The position numbers were made by a program, and so were the translations under genes. The notes below the pieces were generated by a model that ran no database searches, was not told the origin of the DNA, and worked only from the letters and a program-made list of their open reading frames with translations. From assembly GCF_050624435.1 (NCBI RefSeq), contig NC_134547.1, forward strand, positions 28,072,419-28,136,418: a stretch of DNA of 64,000 bases. The letters run 5' to 3'. This document shows, in pieces, positions 30,620 through 41,849 of this stretch (its first letter is position 1; each line of letters begins with the position of its first letter). Source of the DNA: Tenrec ecaudatus (Eukaryota > Chordata > Mammalia > Afrosoricida > Tenrecidae).

Positions 30620-33290
30620 TAAAACACATGTTTGTAACAGTTTTAGATTTATAGAATAGTTACCAAACGTTCTGCTCTTATTACTACATTAATACGGTAT
30701 ATTTGTCACAATCAATGAACCAACATTATTTTATTATTAAGAAAAAATGCTTGAATGTGAATAAAGTAAGTAAAGTAAATATAAAGCAAGGTATATCTTA
30801 CTTAATATACCTCTTAGCTTGCTCTCTCTATCGTTCTCTCTCTCTCTCCCCTCTTTTGCAGTAACCCGTCCAGGATTACGTTACATTTAGTGTCGTCATG
30901 TCTCAGGCTCCTCTTCGCGGTGATAGTTTCAGGCTTTCTTTGTCTTCGATGATCTTAGCAGATTTTAGGTCAAGTGTGTTGTAGAGTATCCTTCCATTGG
31001 AATGTGACTGATGTTTTTCTCATGATCATGATTGGACAGGGGAAAAGCACAGCAGTGATCAAAGTACACATCAAGGGTACACAAAGTACACATCAACACG
31101 ACCTTAACCACTTGATTAACATTGTGTTTTTCAGGTTTTTCCGTTGTCAAGTTGTCTCTCTGTGGTAGTTACATAATCTAGTGTCAACTTGTGAAGGGGT
31201 GGAGTCTAGCCTGTCAATCAGGTTGCAGCTTGATGACCTAATTTGGAAGCACCACAGAGATAAATACCTCATTGGAGGCCAGATGCGCACAGACGATCTG
31301 CTTGTCTCGCTGTGAGACATTCCTGTTGACAAGCCACATGTTGATGGCAGCCAGAGCCTGGGAGCTGGAGGAGCCACACGGAGACCACGTGCACTAAGGT
31401 GCTTCCACCACCACTGGATCACAAAACTTTGTGGCCTGTGATCTTACTGCATTCAGCATCATTGCACGTGTTGCGTGAGTCTGAAGAAGAATTTACAGTC
31501 TGGTATCAGACATATGGGCTAATTCTGGACTTAGGGACTTGATCTCACCCGGGCTGGGATGTTTTCTTAATATACAATTACTCTTTTACATAAAGGTCTT
31601 TCTTACACACATATGAGAGTGTCTGTAAATTTGTTTCTCTAGTCTGACTAATACACCCCCACCTGATCTTTGGTCTTTTCATACTGTTTCCTTTGGAAGG
31701 AAGTTACTATGCTTAATGTAACTGCGCTGTAACTGCAGCGTAACGGCACTGGAGAGGTATTTCTTCTTTTCCATTTATAAATTTGTGCAATGGTTTATTT
31801 ACTTATGAACTTTAGGGTATTTATTTTGTATGTGGGGTAATAATCCAATGCGATGTGATTGCTTTTGACTACCATATTGTTCCGTCTTTGACATTAGAAG
31901 CTCTTTCAGTTGACTTCTCTGTCTCTTTGAGATGCCCCACATGGCTGTGTTCTTTAAGAAATCCCTATTGTACAGCAGTGTAAGACGCTCCAGCCTCCTC
32001 GTGTATATTCCCTGCCTGGGCCCTATGGTCAACCATTTCTTCCAGAAGCCCTGATGCTTTTTATTAGACGATAATATTAGAAACTAAGATCTAGTCATGA
32101 GATGTGTCCATGGCAGCTGAAGCCTTGCTGCTTCTAGGCCCTCTCAGATGATAAAGCAAGAAAAAATATGGGTATATACAACCTCTGACATGCATGTATC
32201 TATAAATATTACTGCATATACCCAGATTTACCCATATTAAGCTAAACCTCAGTTCATTCTGAGCATTAGTTCTTTAGCTTTCAACTAATCTACTACCACA
32301 TGGCTCATTCTAGCCTCTTCCACTTGTTTATCTGATTTTTTAAAAAATCCCTACAACAGTGAGAAACCTGACTCCCACCATCTTCCACCTATTTACATAA
32401 GACTTCACTTCCAATGTACATATTTAATGGTTTCAAAATTGTTAAGCTATTACAGGCCAGCACTTATGTACAATTCTTTTTGCCTGCAGTCTTAAGTCTC
32501 CACTCATTTCCAAAGTTACGTAGGTCAGCACCTCCCCCAATTTCATATTTGCAATACAGCTAGATTCATTTGTCATAATCTTTCACAATTCTATCCTAGA
32601 CCCCTTCAATCTCCTGAATTATTTGTTTTAATGTCATTTGCATAACTTTTTACCCTCTCTATGCTGTAAAGTTCCATGGCCTTGAAAAATGCATAGAGAC
32701 ATGTAACCATCATTACAATAGCATACAGAATAAATTCACCATCCTAAAAATCCTCTGTGCCTCACCTATTTAAGCTTCTTACCTCCTAAAGCCCTTGGCA
32801 ACCACCGATCTGTTTATTATCTCTATAATTTTCCTTTCCCAAACTGTCAGATCAATAGAATCATATGATCTACAGTCTTTCAGGTTGTCTTCTTTTGATT
32901 AGTAGTATGTCTTAAAAACCCATTCATGTTTATGCATGGCTTGATAGCTCACTCCTTGTTATGGCCGAATAGAATTTCATGCTCTGTATGGACCACAGTT
33001 TGTTTATCCATTCACTTATTGAAAAACATCTTCATTACTTCCATTTTGGTGTGCTTGGGAATAAAGCTATGATAAACATTCCTGTGCAGATGATTGGGTG
33101 GGCATGCATTTTCAAATCATTTGGTAAATACCCAAGAGTGTGATTGCTGGATCCTATGGTAATACTATGCTTGGTAGGAAACCAGCAAAAAGTCTTCGAA
33201 AGTGGTTATCGCATTTCACATTTGCACCAGCAACGTGTTGGAGTTTTTGTTGCTCTATGTCCTTGCCAGCAATTGCTATTGCCTGTTGTG
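30620..33290 (-). mobile_element. Old L1M-type LINE, interrupted by an LTR
   Basis: The plus strand has the phrases that mark antisense L1M 3' regions: 'cagtaacccgtccaggattacgttac', 'ttgatagctcactccttgttatggccgaatagaatttcatgctc', 'ggaccacagtttgtttatccattcacttattg', 'aataaagctatgataaacattcctgtgcag' and 'cccaagagtgtgattgctggatcctatggtaa'. The element is broken at 31161-31655 by a family-A LTR and resumes. It is about 2.2 kb of diverged sequence with no open frame. Confidence 0.82.
31161..31655 (+). mobile_element. Solo ERVL-like LTR (family A)
   Basis: It runs from 'TGTGGTAGTTACATAATCTAGTGTCAACTTG' to 'CTAGTCTGACTAATACA', inserted in the L1M. The flanks CTCTC and CCCCC would be a 5-bp duplication with two changes, which is not decisive. 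Confidence 0.85.
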
Positions 33291-33339
33291 GTAGGTTTTG
33301 ATGTGTGGGGGTTGGTTACCTGTGTTTACCCATTATAAT

Positions 33340-33425
33340 ATGATGGTGCAGGACCAGGCAACAATTTGCTCTGGTATGCATAAGGTTGGAGTGGAGTTGG
33401 CAGCCTTTAACAATAATAAATATGT
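33340..33425 (+). mobile_element. RTE or AfroSINE 3' tail remnant
   Basis: 'atgatggtgcaggaccaggcaacaatttgctctggtatgcataaggttggagtggagttggcagcctttaacaataataaa' resembles the RTE 3' end, with the 'caggaccgggcagtgtttcgttctgttgt' region and the AAC/AAT tail. It is short and diverged. A similar piece is at 39205-39305. Confidence 0.5.
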
Positions 33426-33442
33426 CATGGAATCTTGTTTTA

Positions 33443-33471
33443 TTTATTTATTTTTTATTTATTTTTTTTTT
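33443..33471 (-). mobile_element. Tail-only retro-insertion with 15-bp target duplication
   Basis: A 29-bp T-rich segment (minus strand: A11, then AAATAAATA-type sequence) is flanked by perfect direct repeats TGGAATCTTGTTTTA at 33428-33442 and 33472-33486. Duplication length and the A-rich content fit target-primed reverse transcription that copied only a poly(A)-like tail. No body sequence remains to name the source. Confidence 0.72.
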
Positions 33472-33489
33472 TGGAATCTTGTTTTAGTT

Positions 33490-34356
33490 GACATTTCCGT
33501 GAAAGAGAATTATGTTGGAGCTTATAGTAACGAGTGCAAGGATGAAGTACAAGGGTGTGGGGTTGATTGTGGCGATGAGTGCACAGCTCTTTTTCACATG
33601 TATGACCACAGAAATGTATATCATGAAAACCGTATATCACTAATAATGTCAAAAGAAAAAAATGACAAGTGGAAGGTTTGAGTGGGTATAATGTGCAAGA
33701 TAGAATACACGACCACTGCTCTGTTTGGCCCTGAGGTGGGGCCAATATGCCTCTGTTCTGTGTGAGGGAGAGATTTGGAATTTGCAATATATATCACTTG
33801 TCATTATCTAAAAATAAACAAAAATACTATAAATTAATCAAATTAAACTGACAAAAGAAAGAAAATTATGTTGACCATCTTTTCATTTCTGTTTATTTTG
33901 GTCCTGTGCAATTTCTAAAAAAATGTTGAAATAATTAAAGATTAGTTTTGTTTCTACGTAAATGCACACTTACAAAAAAGTTTCATGCACACCACAAAGA
34001 ACATTTCTGTTCTTGCACAGTCTGAGACTAAGTTACCAACTCCCAGCCTTCTTTCTCTCACATGTTTGCATATGTGTTTTCTTCAAACAAAGACATTGTC
34101 CAAATTACCAGATTACAGCTAAAATCAAGTAGTTGACCTTGACACCTTCCTGACATCTACCCTTGGACCCCGCTCAAGTGTCCCCAGTTGCTTCCACAGT
34201 AGCTCTTCCAGAGAAGGATTGAGGCCGTGTGATGCATTTCATTTGTCTGCAATCTGGAATTGTTGCTCACCATTTCCTTGGCTTTCCTGACTTTACTTTA
34301 AAATCCAGGATAGGTAAATCTATACAGGCAGTAACTGGATAAATAATTACCTATGG
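33490..34356. other. No gene or clear repeat seen
   Basis: Moderately AT-rich sequence. A plus-strand open frame at 33298-33681 spans the tail insertion and shows no domain. Confidence 0.35.
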
Positions 34357-34838
34357 CAGCAGTTCTCAATCTGTGGGTCACAACTCCTCTGGGGGTCGAA
34401 TGACCCTTTCACAGAGGTCACCTAAGACCATTGAAAAACACATATTTCCAATGGTCTGAGGAACAGAGACACTGCTCCTCTATCCATCTCTAGGCGGGTC
34501 CTCCCACATGCAGATATACCCACATCCGAGTACCCAATGTGAAGCCTGTTACCCATGCTACACCATGCTTCAAGACAAAATTTCATTATTTGTATAGAAA
34601 TAAATATTTCACAATATATAATTACATATTGTTTTGTGGTTAATCGCTATGATTTAATTATGCTCAATTTGTAACAATGAAAATACATCCTGCGTATCAA
34701 CTATTTACATTACAATTCATAACAGTAGCAAAATTATAGTTATGAAATAGCAATGAAAATAATTTTATGGTTAGAGGTCACCACAATATGAGGAACTGTA
34801 TTAAAGGGTCTCAGCATTAGGAAGGTTGAGAACTGCTG
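34357..34838 (+). mobile_element. SPIN-type hAT transposon, non-autonomous
   Basis: It begins CAGCAGTTCTCAATCTGTGG and ends GGTTGAGAACTGCTG, inverted ends. A perfect 8-bp duplication ACCTATGG lies at 34349-34356 and 34839-34846. It is the most complete body in the window, with 'gggggtcgaatgaccctttcacagaggtcacctaagaccatt', the inverted pair 'aagaccattgaaaaacacatatttccaatggtct', then 'ccacatgcagatatacccacatccgagtaccca'. No transposase is encoded; it would have depended on a full-length SPIN transposase in trans. Confidence 0.93.
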
Positions 34839-35000
34839 ACCTATGGACATGGCAGGGGAGATTGTGGGGGAGTGAGAAGCTAAAACCAATGAGAATGAGA
34901 AAGAAGAAAATGTTCTAAAATTGATTGTGGTGATGATTGCGTCACTCTTCTTCATGGGTTGAACTATATTGAGTTGGATGACATGAATTATATGTCAATA
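34839..35000 (+). mobile_element. L1 3' end fragment
   Basis: 'gggagtgagaagctaaaaccaatgagaatgagaaagaagaaaatgttctaaaattgattgtggtgatgattgcgtcactc..' resembles the last part of an afrotherian L1 3' UTR (compare 42290-42360). It abuts the SPIN element. Confidence 0.5.
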
Positions 35001-36043
35001 TTTTGTGTAATGCCCTTCCGTTTAGTTTAACTGATGTCTCCTCACATTCAGATTCTAAGTGTGCATTTTGGGGCAGAAATAGCACAGAGCTGATTCTATG
35101 CTCTTCTTGCTGCATTTGATCAAGTGACACCTGATCGCAGTGTGTCCCATGATTGATGAGATTCGCTTGATTAAAACATATTCGTTATCTGCCAAGCGTC
35201 TTTGCTATAAATTACTATTTTAACTTTTTTGTATGGACTTTTGTGTAATAAATACAGATTTTCTGGAGAGGTGCTTTGAAACCAAGTAAATAGCATGTTC
35301 CTCATCAAATAGTTGCCCAGTAGTTTTAGCATTCATCGATGATTTCTAGATGAATTGGTAATTACTCTGACGAATGTCAAATGATGGTTTCTCACCCCAT
35401 GTCTCACTCTTTATATTTGACTTTCTACCATCAGAAGAGCTTTGCCGTCTGCCCATTTATGTATGAAATATCAGTATGAACTCACAGATTTCTGTTTCAT
35501 TCGGTGGGCTTGCATTACCTACACTTGACCATTTGGAGGCCCTTCAACAGGATCCTGTGAGCTTTTGACATGTCTCCATCATTATTTAAGCAGATTCTTA
35601 CTCTAAAACAAGATGTTCCAGGCTCCTCTTCCCCAAGGCCTAAAATCAACCAATTCTGCTTTCAGCAGAGAGTGACATTTGGAAGGAAGATTCAGACACT
35701 GAGTGATTTCATTGTTTTTCTGCAGGAGTGATGACATTCCCAGGGATTTTCAGTGCACAGAAGTAGGAAATATGTACATACATGTATATAAAGATACTGG
35801 TTTCTTCTGCCTATTGTCATTGATATAATGTGTGATAGAAATGATTATTGGGAAGTAAAAATAGAGTTTGTAAATATTCTTGCCTTCAGTCATTAACTTG
35901 GATCCTTAAATGGGAGGACTGAACTGTAAAGAAGTCTCTGAAAAGATAAGCCCCACCCAGTGCTTTGTGTGCTAAGGACATTTGCATTCAAAGAGACTTT
36001 CCAAAGGGGCGGTTGACAGACTGAGGAGGGAAAAAAAGGAACC
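35001..36043 (-). mobile_element. Old L1M fragments (35280-35720) and unassigned flanks
   Basis: 'tgtgagcttttgacatgtctccatcattatttaagcagattcttactctaaaacaagatgttccaggctcctctt' and 'aaatcaaccaattctgc' match the antisense L1ME/L1MC region that follows '..cccatcattttttgagc..'. The surrounding sequence is not assigned. Confidence 0.5.
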
Positions 36044-36510
36044 TGTGTTCCTCCGAGTTGACAAGAGAAACAAATTCCTTGACACTCATATATGTGTAAG
36101 AGAGAACTTTATATCAAGAAGGAATTATGCATCAATAAAACATCCCAGCCCAATCCAGATCAAGTTCATAACTTCTATATTAGCCCATATGTACAATATT
36201 GGCCCATGAATTCCTCTTCAGACTCATCCAGCACATGCAATGTCAGTGGGTGGAAAGTCCTGTGGCAGTGGATGCATCTTCAGGGCTCTGGCTACCATCA
36301 GCATGGTTTCATGTGGCTTGTTAATGGGAATATGAAGGAGGGAGAGAGACCCGTGACTTCTGATGGCATAATTAAGAGACAGAGTTCCCAGAATCCTCAT
36401 GATAGGTCAAACCCAGAAGGAGGAATCATCAGGTTGTGACCTGATTGACAGGTGAGGCTCCACCCCTTCATTCTTTTATCCATTTGACGGGAAATTGTGT
36501 AACTACCACA
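36044..36510 (-). mobile_element. Solo ERVL-like LTR (family A)
   Basis: It runs from 'TGTGTTCCTCCGAGTTGACAAGAG' to 'TGTGTAACTACCACA'. The flanks GAACC (36039-36043) and GAATC (36511-36515) are a 5-bp duplication with one change. The body is shorter than average in the middle. Confidence 0.83.
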
Positions 36511-37405
36511 GAATCCTTTGGCTTTTTGAATTTTGAACTTGTGGTTTGTGCCTGAAGCTGGAAAATTTTGGAATCATGAAGGAACCCTCCTCTCTAAGAC
36601 TAAATGTTAAAGGGAGGCTGTAGGCAGGCTGAAATGCTTGCTAGGTGACCACCTGAATCCACTTGTTGAGTGGAAGTGAGAGAAATGCAGCAATAAAGAG
36701 ATGGGTTGAGTCTGGCCACTGACACCTGTGGACCTGGCTCACAGGGACTAGAGGAGAAGATGAGAGTAGGTTGACTGGTCTGAAGTTCATGACCTCGCCC
36801 AAGGGGGGTAGGATTGTTGAGAATTTGTGATGGAGCTCATAATTAAAAGAGGAGGTGGCCTAAGTGAGGCAGCCCACACTGAGTTGACCAGAACCCGATC
36901 AAGATGAAAAGAAGATTTTTGAGCCTGTGAACTGGTGCATATTGCTGCTGACTTGATAGATGGCCTGCTCTGATTTCACTTTGCTTATGAATGCAGACTC
37001 ACAAGTTTCCAATTGGAAAGAAGATTCTTCACCTCAAAGAACATGCTTTGTTTCCACAGAGCACTGGGTCAATGTAAGTAGGCAGATAGAAAGTGGATAC
37101 CCAAAATGGGGAGGATAGAGGCATGAAATAGCTGGCTTAAAAATGTTCATAGGTGGGGATTGTGGATAGGATTATAGGATTATGGTATAGGTGTTCACAT
37201 AGCTGCAACTACTAAGTATAGAATGTTTTTGTTTTGTTCATTTATAGAGTATTATGTTTAAATGAGGCTGACACATTTTGAATTGTATGAATTTAGTTTT
37301 AGTTTATCCTGTTAGGCACAAATATGATTTTACTATTTTCTTTGTTTTAAAAATTATATATGGCTAAAGAGTTGTATAAACGTGTCAAGTTGACAGGGGG
37401 TGGTC
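36511..37405 (+). mobile_element. Probable ERVL internal 3' region ahead of an LTR
   Basis: The sequence just before the next LTR reads 'caagttgacagggggtggtc', a purine-rich tract directly abutting TGTGATAG, in the position of a retroviral polypurine tract. The 850 bp upstream is non-repetitive within this window and has no frame. I infer it is the non-coding end of the internal region of the same ERVL-like family, interrupted by the LTR at 36044-36510. Confidence 0.45.
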
Positions 37406-37899
37406 TGTGATAGTTACATAATCTCATGTCAACTTGAAGATATTAAGAGTGAAGAGGTGGAGTCTAGCTTGTCAATCAGGTCACAGCCTGATGCCTCCTT
37501 GTGGGTGTGGCCTTCTCATGAGGATTCTGGGTATTTCCTCTCTTCCTCCCTGGAGGCCAGATGCACTCTCTCTCAGCTATACATCCCTGTTGACAAGCCA
37601 CATAGAGCCACACTGATGGCAGCCAGAGCCCTAGAGATGCTTCCAAAAGATTGGATCCACAAGACATTGGATCCACAAGACTTTCACCCACCAGCCTGTG
37701 TTCTTCCTACATTTGGCATCATTGCACATGCTGTGTGAGTCTGAAGAGGAATTTATGGGCTGACATTGAATTTATGGACTTTATCTAGATTGGGCTGGGA
37801 TGTTTTCTTAATATACAATTACTTTTTGTTATAAAGCTCTTTCCTATACATACCTGAGTATTTCTGGTTTTGTTTCTCTAGCCAACCCGGCCTAACACA
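37406..37899 (+). mobile_element. ERVL-like LTR (family A), probably a 3' LTR
   Basis: It runs from 'TGTGATAGTTACATAATCTCATGTCAACTTG' to 'AACCCGGCCTAACACA'. Unlike the solo copies it lacks a 5-bp flanking repeat and follows a purine tract, which suits a 3' LTR whose 5' partner is lost. The RTE fragment starts one base after its end. Confidence 0.75.
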
Positions 37900-38695
37900 A
37901 CAGATGACACAATCTTGCTTGCTAAAAGTGAGGAAGACATGAAGTACTTGCTGATGAAGATCAATGATTTCAGCCTTCAGTATGGATTACAATTCAGGGT
38001 AAAGAAAACAAAAGTCCTCATGACTAGACCAACAGGTCACATCATGATAAACAGAGGAAAGATTGAAGCTGTCAAGGATTTCATCTTGTTTGGATACACA
38101 AGCAATGCTCCTGGAAGCAGCAAACAAGAAATCAAACAACACAATGCATTATGTAAATCTACTGCACAAGACCTCTTCAAATTGTTGAAAAGCAAGGATG
38201 TTACTTTGAAGACTAAGGTGCTCCTGACCCAAACTATGGTATGTATTTTCAGTGGCCTCATATGCATGTGAAAATTGGACATTGAATAAGGAAGACGGGG
38301 GGGGGGAGGAAGTAGGTCCATATGAATTATGGTACTGGCAAATAATACTGAAAGTACCGTGGACTTCCAAAATAACAAACAGATCTCTCTTGGAAGAAAT
38401 ATGGCCAGTGTGCTCCTTAGAGGCAAAGATGGTGAGACCTTAGCTCACATACTTTGGACATGTTGTCAGGAGAGACCAGTTCCTGGAGCAGAAGAGCATG
38501 GTTGATGAGGTGTAAGAGCAGCAGTTAAGTGAAGGCCCTCAATGAGATGGATTGACACCATGGCTGCAATAATGAGCCCAAACACAAAAGCAATTGTGAG
38601 GATGGCCCAGGCGCAGGTGGTATTTCCTTCTGTTGTCCACAGGATCGCTGTGCGTGGGGACACACTTGATGGCACCTAGCAGCAGCAACAGCCAC
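37900..38695 (+). pseudogene. RTE LINE, C-terminal reverse transcriptase and 3' end
   Basis: Translation from 37903 starts at the reverse-transcriptase catalytic Asp-Asp (DDTILLAKSEEDM) and continues in frame for about 120 codons with the RTE/BovB-like 'LQF..KKTKVL' and 'FGY.SNA.GSSKQEI' segments. It is then frameshifted near 38220-38310, where a G-run (38298-38306) occurs. The residues before DD, including the aromatic of the YxDD box, are cut away by the LTR at 37899. The 3' UTR follows to 'cacttgatggcacctagcagcagcaac'. Confidence 0.85.
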
Positions 38696-38699
38696 TCAC

Positions 38700-38990
38700 C
38701 TGTCAGGTTGTTGTATTTTGCGGTTTGAATGTTGCTGTGATTGTGAAGGCTATACCAGTATTTCAAATACCAGCAGGAGCACCCATGATGAACAGGTTTC
38801 TGTGTTGCTTCCAGACTAACACAGATGAGAAAGAAAAGCCTGGAGATCTACTTCCCAAAATTAGCCAGGGAAAACTCTATGGATCATAACAGAAAACTAT
38901 CCAATATAATGTAGGAAGATGAGTCCTCTAAGTGGAAAGCACTCACATTCTAGTGGCTGCAACCATGAACTTCAGCATACTGACACTTGT
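38700..38990 (+). mobile_element. RTE LINE 5' UTR fragment
   Basis: 'gttgctgtgattgtgaaggctataccagtatttcaaataccagcaggagcacccatgatgaacaggtttctgtgttgcttccagactaa' and 'attagccagggaaaactctatggatcataacagaaaactatccaatataat' correspond to the 5' UTR region seen on the minus strand at 1655-1450 and 52800-52560. It directly follows the 3' end of another RTE copy, head to tail. Confidence 0.72.
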
Positions 38991-39004
38991 GACAATAGTG
39001 CTCA

Positions 39005-39208
39005 AAAGCTCAGCTTACTGCTGTCCGGCCTATGCCTATTCATAGCAACCCTATGGGTACAACAGTCCCTATGGGTTTCTAAGACTATACAGGTTCAGGG
39101 GAGTGGAAAACCTCATCTTTCTCCCACAGAGCCACTGGTGATTTCAAGCTGCTGACCTTGAGGATGACAGGCCAGCACATAACTATTATACCTCCAGAGC
39201 CTCTTGTG
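39005..39208 (-). mobile_element. AfroSINE
   Basis: 'ctattcatagcaaccctatgggtacaacagtccctatgggtttctaagactatacaggttcaggggagtggaaaacctcatctttctcccacagagccactggtgatttcaagctgctgacc' is the reverse complement of the AfroSINE, nearly full length. Confidence 0.85.
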
Positions 39209-39305
39209 ACAATGGCACAGGACCAGGCAACATTTGATTCTGATGTCCTTGGGGTTACCATGAGACAAAGCCAACTGGGCACAGCTGACAGCAATAACAA
39301 TATTT
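39209..39305 (+). mobile_element. RTE 3' tail remnant
   Basis: 'gacaatggcacaggaccaggcaacatttgattctgatgtccttggggttaccatgagacaaagcc..acagctgacagcaataacaata' is like the fragment at 33340-33425. Confidence 0.5.
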
Positions 39306-39589
39306 GCATGTGGATCTATGCCCTCTGTTTGTATTCAAACTCTCACTGCTGCTGCCCCTGCCTTGGCATTGAAACCCTCCTACTCGCTCTCAGGAGCAAA
39401 TACCCCACATCATACCACCACTTCCACCATCCCTAACCCCTCTGCGTGGTCGTCCTCCTCAACTCCTTCTGATTCCACATGTCTAGGCTGCGCTTCTCCC
39501 CTCTGTGAACATCCTCTGCAGCCTGATCTTCCTGCCATCACTCTGTGCAAACAACAGCGACTGCTCCTTCCCCAAAGGTATAACTCTTG
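39306..39589. other. No gene seen; C/T-rich
   Basis: Rich in Ser/Pro/Thr-type codons in all forward frames through base composition. No motif is recognised. Confidence 0.35.
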
Positions 39590-39860
39590 CTAACCCAAAA
39601 ATAAAATGGCCAAAAAAGAGGAAGGGGCACAAAAGACTTGAAAAATCACTTCACCAAAGAAGATACTAGTGATCAGAAGCATATGAAAAATACTTAACTT
39701 CCTTAGTTATCTGGGAAATGCAGATGAAAACATGATACACCACTACAGAGCAACCATAATGATTCCAATATAAAAAAGACTGATCATTCCAAATGTTGAT
39801 GAGGAGATAGAGCACTTGGCACTCTCATCCATTTTGGATGATGAACTGTGACCATATCAG
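39590..39860 (+). mobile_element. Old L1M LINE fragment
   Basis: 'gacttgaaaaatcacttcaccaaagaagatactagtgatcagaagcatatgaaaaatacttaacttccttagttatctgggaaatgcagatgaaaacatgatacaccact' is the familiar sense L1 3' ORF2/UTR stretch. It continues to 'ggcactctcatccattttggatg'. Confidence 0.82.
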
Positions 39861-39959
39861 TAATTTACATCACAATGTATACAAGCTATAGATAAGGAAG
39901 CCCATGAGAGTCTCCAGAAATGACTTCTCTCTTCCCACCTGCTCTTCTAGGCCACTCCC

Positions 39960-40450
39960 CTTTCTAGTCTAATCCCCGTATTTTGAATCTGGCCAATAGA
40001 ATTCAGTGGAAATGACACTGGATACCTTACAAATGACACTGGATATCAGAAAAGACCACGAACTTTCCATGTTATTTGCTGGAACATTTGTGCTTGGAAG
40101 GTGAACCATTATGTAAGAAGCTTGGTGACCATGAAGCCAACTCATCTGGAATCCACTCCACCCAACAGTCTTAATCTTCACATCATCCCCCTGCAGGTGT
40201 CAGAGTGTGAAAGATTACTCCCATCTAATTCTAGTTCTTTGCAATCAGATCACTCATCAACTGAGACCCAGCTGAGTGCCAGACACTGGAGCAGAGGCAA
40301 GTCTTCCTTGCTGTGCTGCCCTCTCATGGACTTCAGCATCCATGAACATAATAAAATGTGGTTGATTGGGGTTACCATTAGAAGCTATGGGAAAACAAGT
40401 GTTATCTAGTGACACGAAGTTTGGCAAAATTGCTGCTTGTGGTAACCTGG
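39960..40450 (+). mobile_element. Possible MaLR-type LTR, diverged
   Basis: 'ctggccaatagaattcagtggaaatgacactgga', a central region with 'aagcttggtgaccatgaagcc', 'ataataaaatgtggttgattgggg' (poly(A)-signal-like) and 'acacgaagtttggcaaaattgctgcttgtggtaac' recall the layout of MLT1/MST-type LTRs ending 'ccactaagtttggggt..ttgttac'. The match is by eye and partial. Confidence 0.45.
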
Positions 40451-40847
40451 AAAATAAGTCACATCTAATGAATCCGTGAATCTGGATAAGGAGCTTTCCA
40501 GGCAGAATGTTGAAAGAATCATCTGGCTTCTTTGAGCGATGCATCATAAGGTAGGACTATATAGAGAAAAGCTAAAGACAGAAATGGTTCATTACTGAAC
40601 AGAACTTAAACTTCAGGACTAGTTGGGTTCAAAAGTAAAACTAGTTATCATTCTAACTTTCTCCCAGTATTAGTTTCTAGAAGTAAGAAACAAAATACAA
40701 AAAAAAAAGTTTAATTTGAAGTTAGATTGTGATAGTTGTCAGATGCTTGGGTTTGCTTCTGCCTCAAGACCTTTGCATTTACGGTTCTCAACAGGACAGG
40801 ACTTGACAACAAAAACAGCAACAACAAAATGTCCCAAAGAGGAGTCC
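40451..40847. other. No gene or clear repeat seen
   Basis: AT-moderate sequence with an A-run at 40690-40710. Confidence 0.35.
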
Positions 40848-41046
40848 CTGGGTGAGGCTAACAGGTAAGCATGCAGCTATGAGACAAAAGGTTGTCACTT
40901 TGAAACCATCCAAAGGTGCCTCAGAACAAAGTCCTGACTATCTGCTTCTGAAAGGAGAGTCTTGAAAGCCTGTTGGAGTATAGTTCTGCTCTGTCACACC
41001 TTGGGGTTAGTATGGGTCAGAATCTACTCACAGCAGCTGGTTATGC
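40848..41046 (+). mobile_element. AfroSINE
   Basis: 'agtccctgggtgaggctaacaggtaagcatgcagctatgagacaaaaggttgtcactttgaaaccatccaaaggtgcctcagaa' (head with a diverged B-box), then the body and the tail 'gttagtatgggtcagaatctactcacagcagctgg'. Confidence 0.83.
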
Positions 41047-41089
41047 CTGAATGGCTCTTTCTCCAGATCTTTAGCTGATTGGCTGCTCA

Positions 41090-41330
41090 TCATTCTATCT
41101 CAGATCCAATGCCTCCCCCTCAAAAAGTGTCTCCTCCAGGTCAGTTTTATCACCCATTATTGTTTTCTAAGCAATTATCACTATAGGGGAAAAATATTGG
41201 CATTTGTTTCTTCATTGTTTGCCTCCCCTACTGAACTATAAATTCCATGAGAGCAAAGAAATATTCTTTCTATTGTGCTTCCAGTTTTGATCATGCCCCG
41301 GATATATAGCATAGTCTTCTTTTTTAAAGC
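41090..41330 (+). mobile_element. L2 LINE fragment
   Basis: 'tcattgtttgcctcccctactgaactataaattccatgagagcaaagaaatattctttctattgtgcttccag' is the L2 3' phrase 'tagactgtaagctccatgagggcagg..ttgtctgttttgttcactgctgtatcc'. Upstream identity is weak. Confidence 0.6.
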
Positions 41331-41449
41331 CCCAACAACAATAACAAAGTAAAACAGAAAACAACCTCAAATGAAAAGAAAGGGGACAATAATAAAAACT
41401 AGAACAAATTTAAAATGGGTCCAAAAGGAGAACAAATAATAAGGTGTTA
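41331..41449. repeat. A-rich tract
   Basis: 'caacaacaataacaaagtaaaacagaaaacaacctc..gaaaagaaaggggacaataataaaaac' is low complexity, possibly the A-rich upstream part of the L1 3' UTR that follows. Confidence 0.5.
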
Positions 41450-41792
41450 CATTTAAACCTAATGACATCTGCATTAATCCACTTTTCAGTGTACTCTGTC
41501 TGATAGCAAGGCCACTCAAACCCCTGGTCAATGGTCAGGGGCGATTCTGCAGAGGATTAATCCACCTAAGGGTCCCGCAAAGGAATTTTGGTCTTTCATG
41601 GTCATCCATAGCTTTCTGGGAACTGAGTGTTCAGAATTTAAGCTTTACTACCACTCCATCCTCTGGTCTTTTAATATTATTATTTACAGTCCTTGGATCA
41701 CACAGGTTAGTGTGCTTCTTCCATGTGGACTTAGCTGATACCTCACTTCGATGGCTGCTTGCTTTAAGACAAGACTTTAAGACCTCAGTCCT
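41450..41792 (-). mobile_element. L1 3' UTR segment, inverted relative to the next
   Basis: 'ggatcacacaggttagtgtgcttcttccatgtggacttagctgatacctcacttcgatggctgcttgctttaagacaagactttaagacc' is the antisense form of the L1 module seen at 19900-19990. The L1 sequence from 41864 onward is sense. The two halves meet near 41780-41864, the layout of a 5' inversion (twin priming). Confidence 0.65.
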
Positions 41793-41849
41793 GTGGTGCC
41801 CCAACAGACCCAACAAACGATCCTTGAACTAACAAAACAAAACAGAAAA
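41793..41849 (+). mobile_element. 57-bp micro-retroposon with 14-bp target duplication
   Basis: The segment 'gtggtgccccaacagaccc..aacaaacgatccttgaactaac' plus A-rich tail is flanked by perfect repeats AAGACCTCAGTCCT at 41779-41792 and 41850-41863. It matches the L1 3' region at 61447-61510 with about 28 internal bases missing. It is thus a very short, internally deleted copy of an L1 RNA segment, inserted by target-primed reverse transcription. Confidence 0.75.

Noticed and set aside
37915..38271. 118-codon frame considered as a cellular gene
   Set aside because: Its sequence is the C-terminal reverse-transcriptase region of an RTE LINE, frameshifted downstream.
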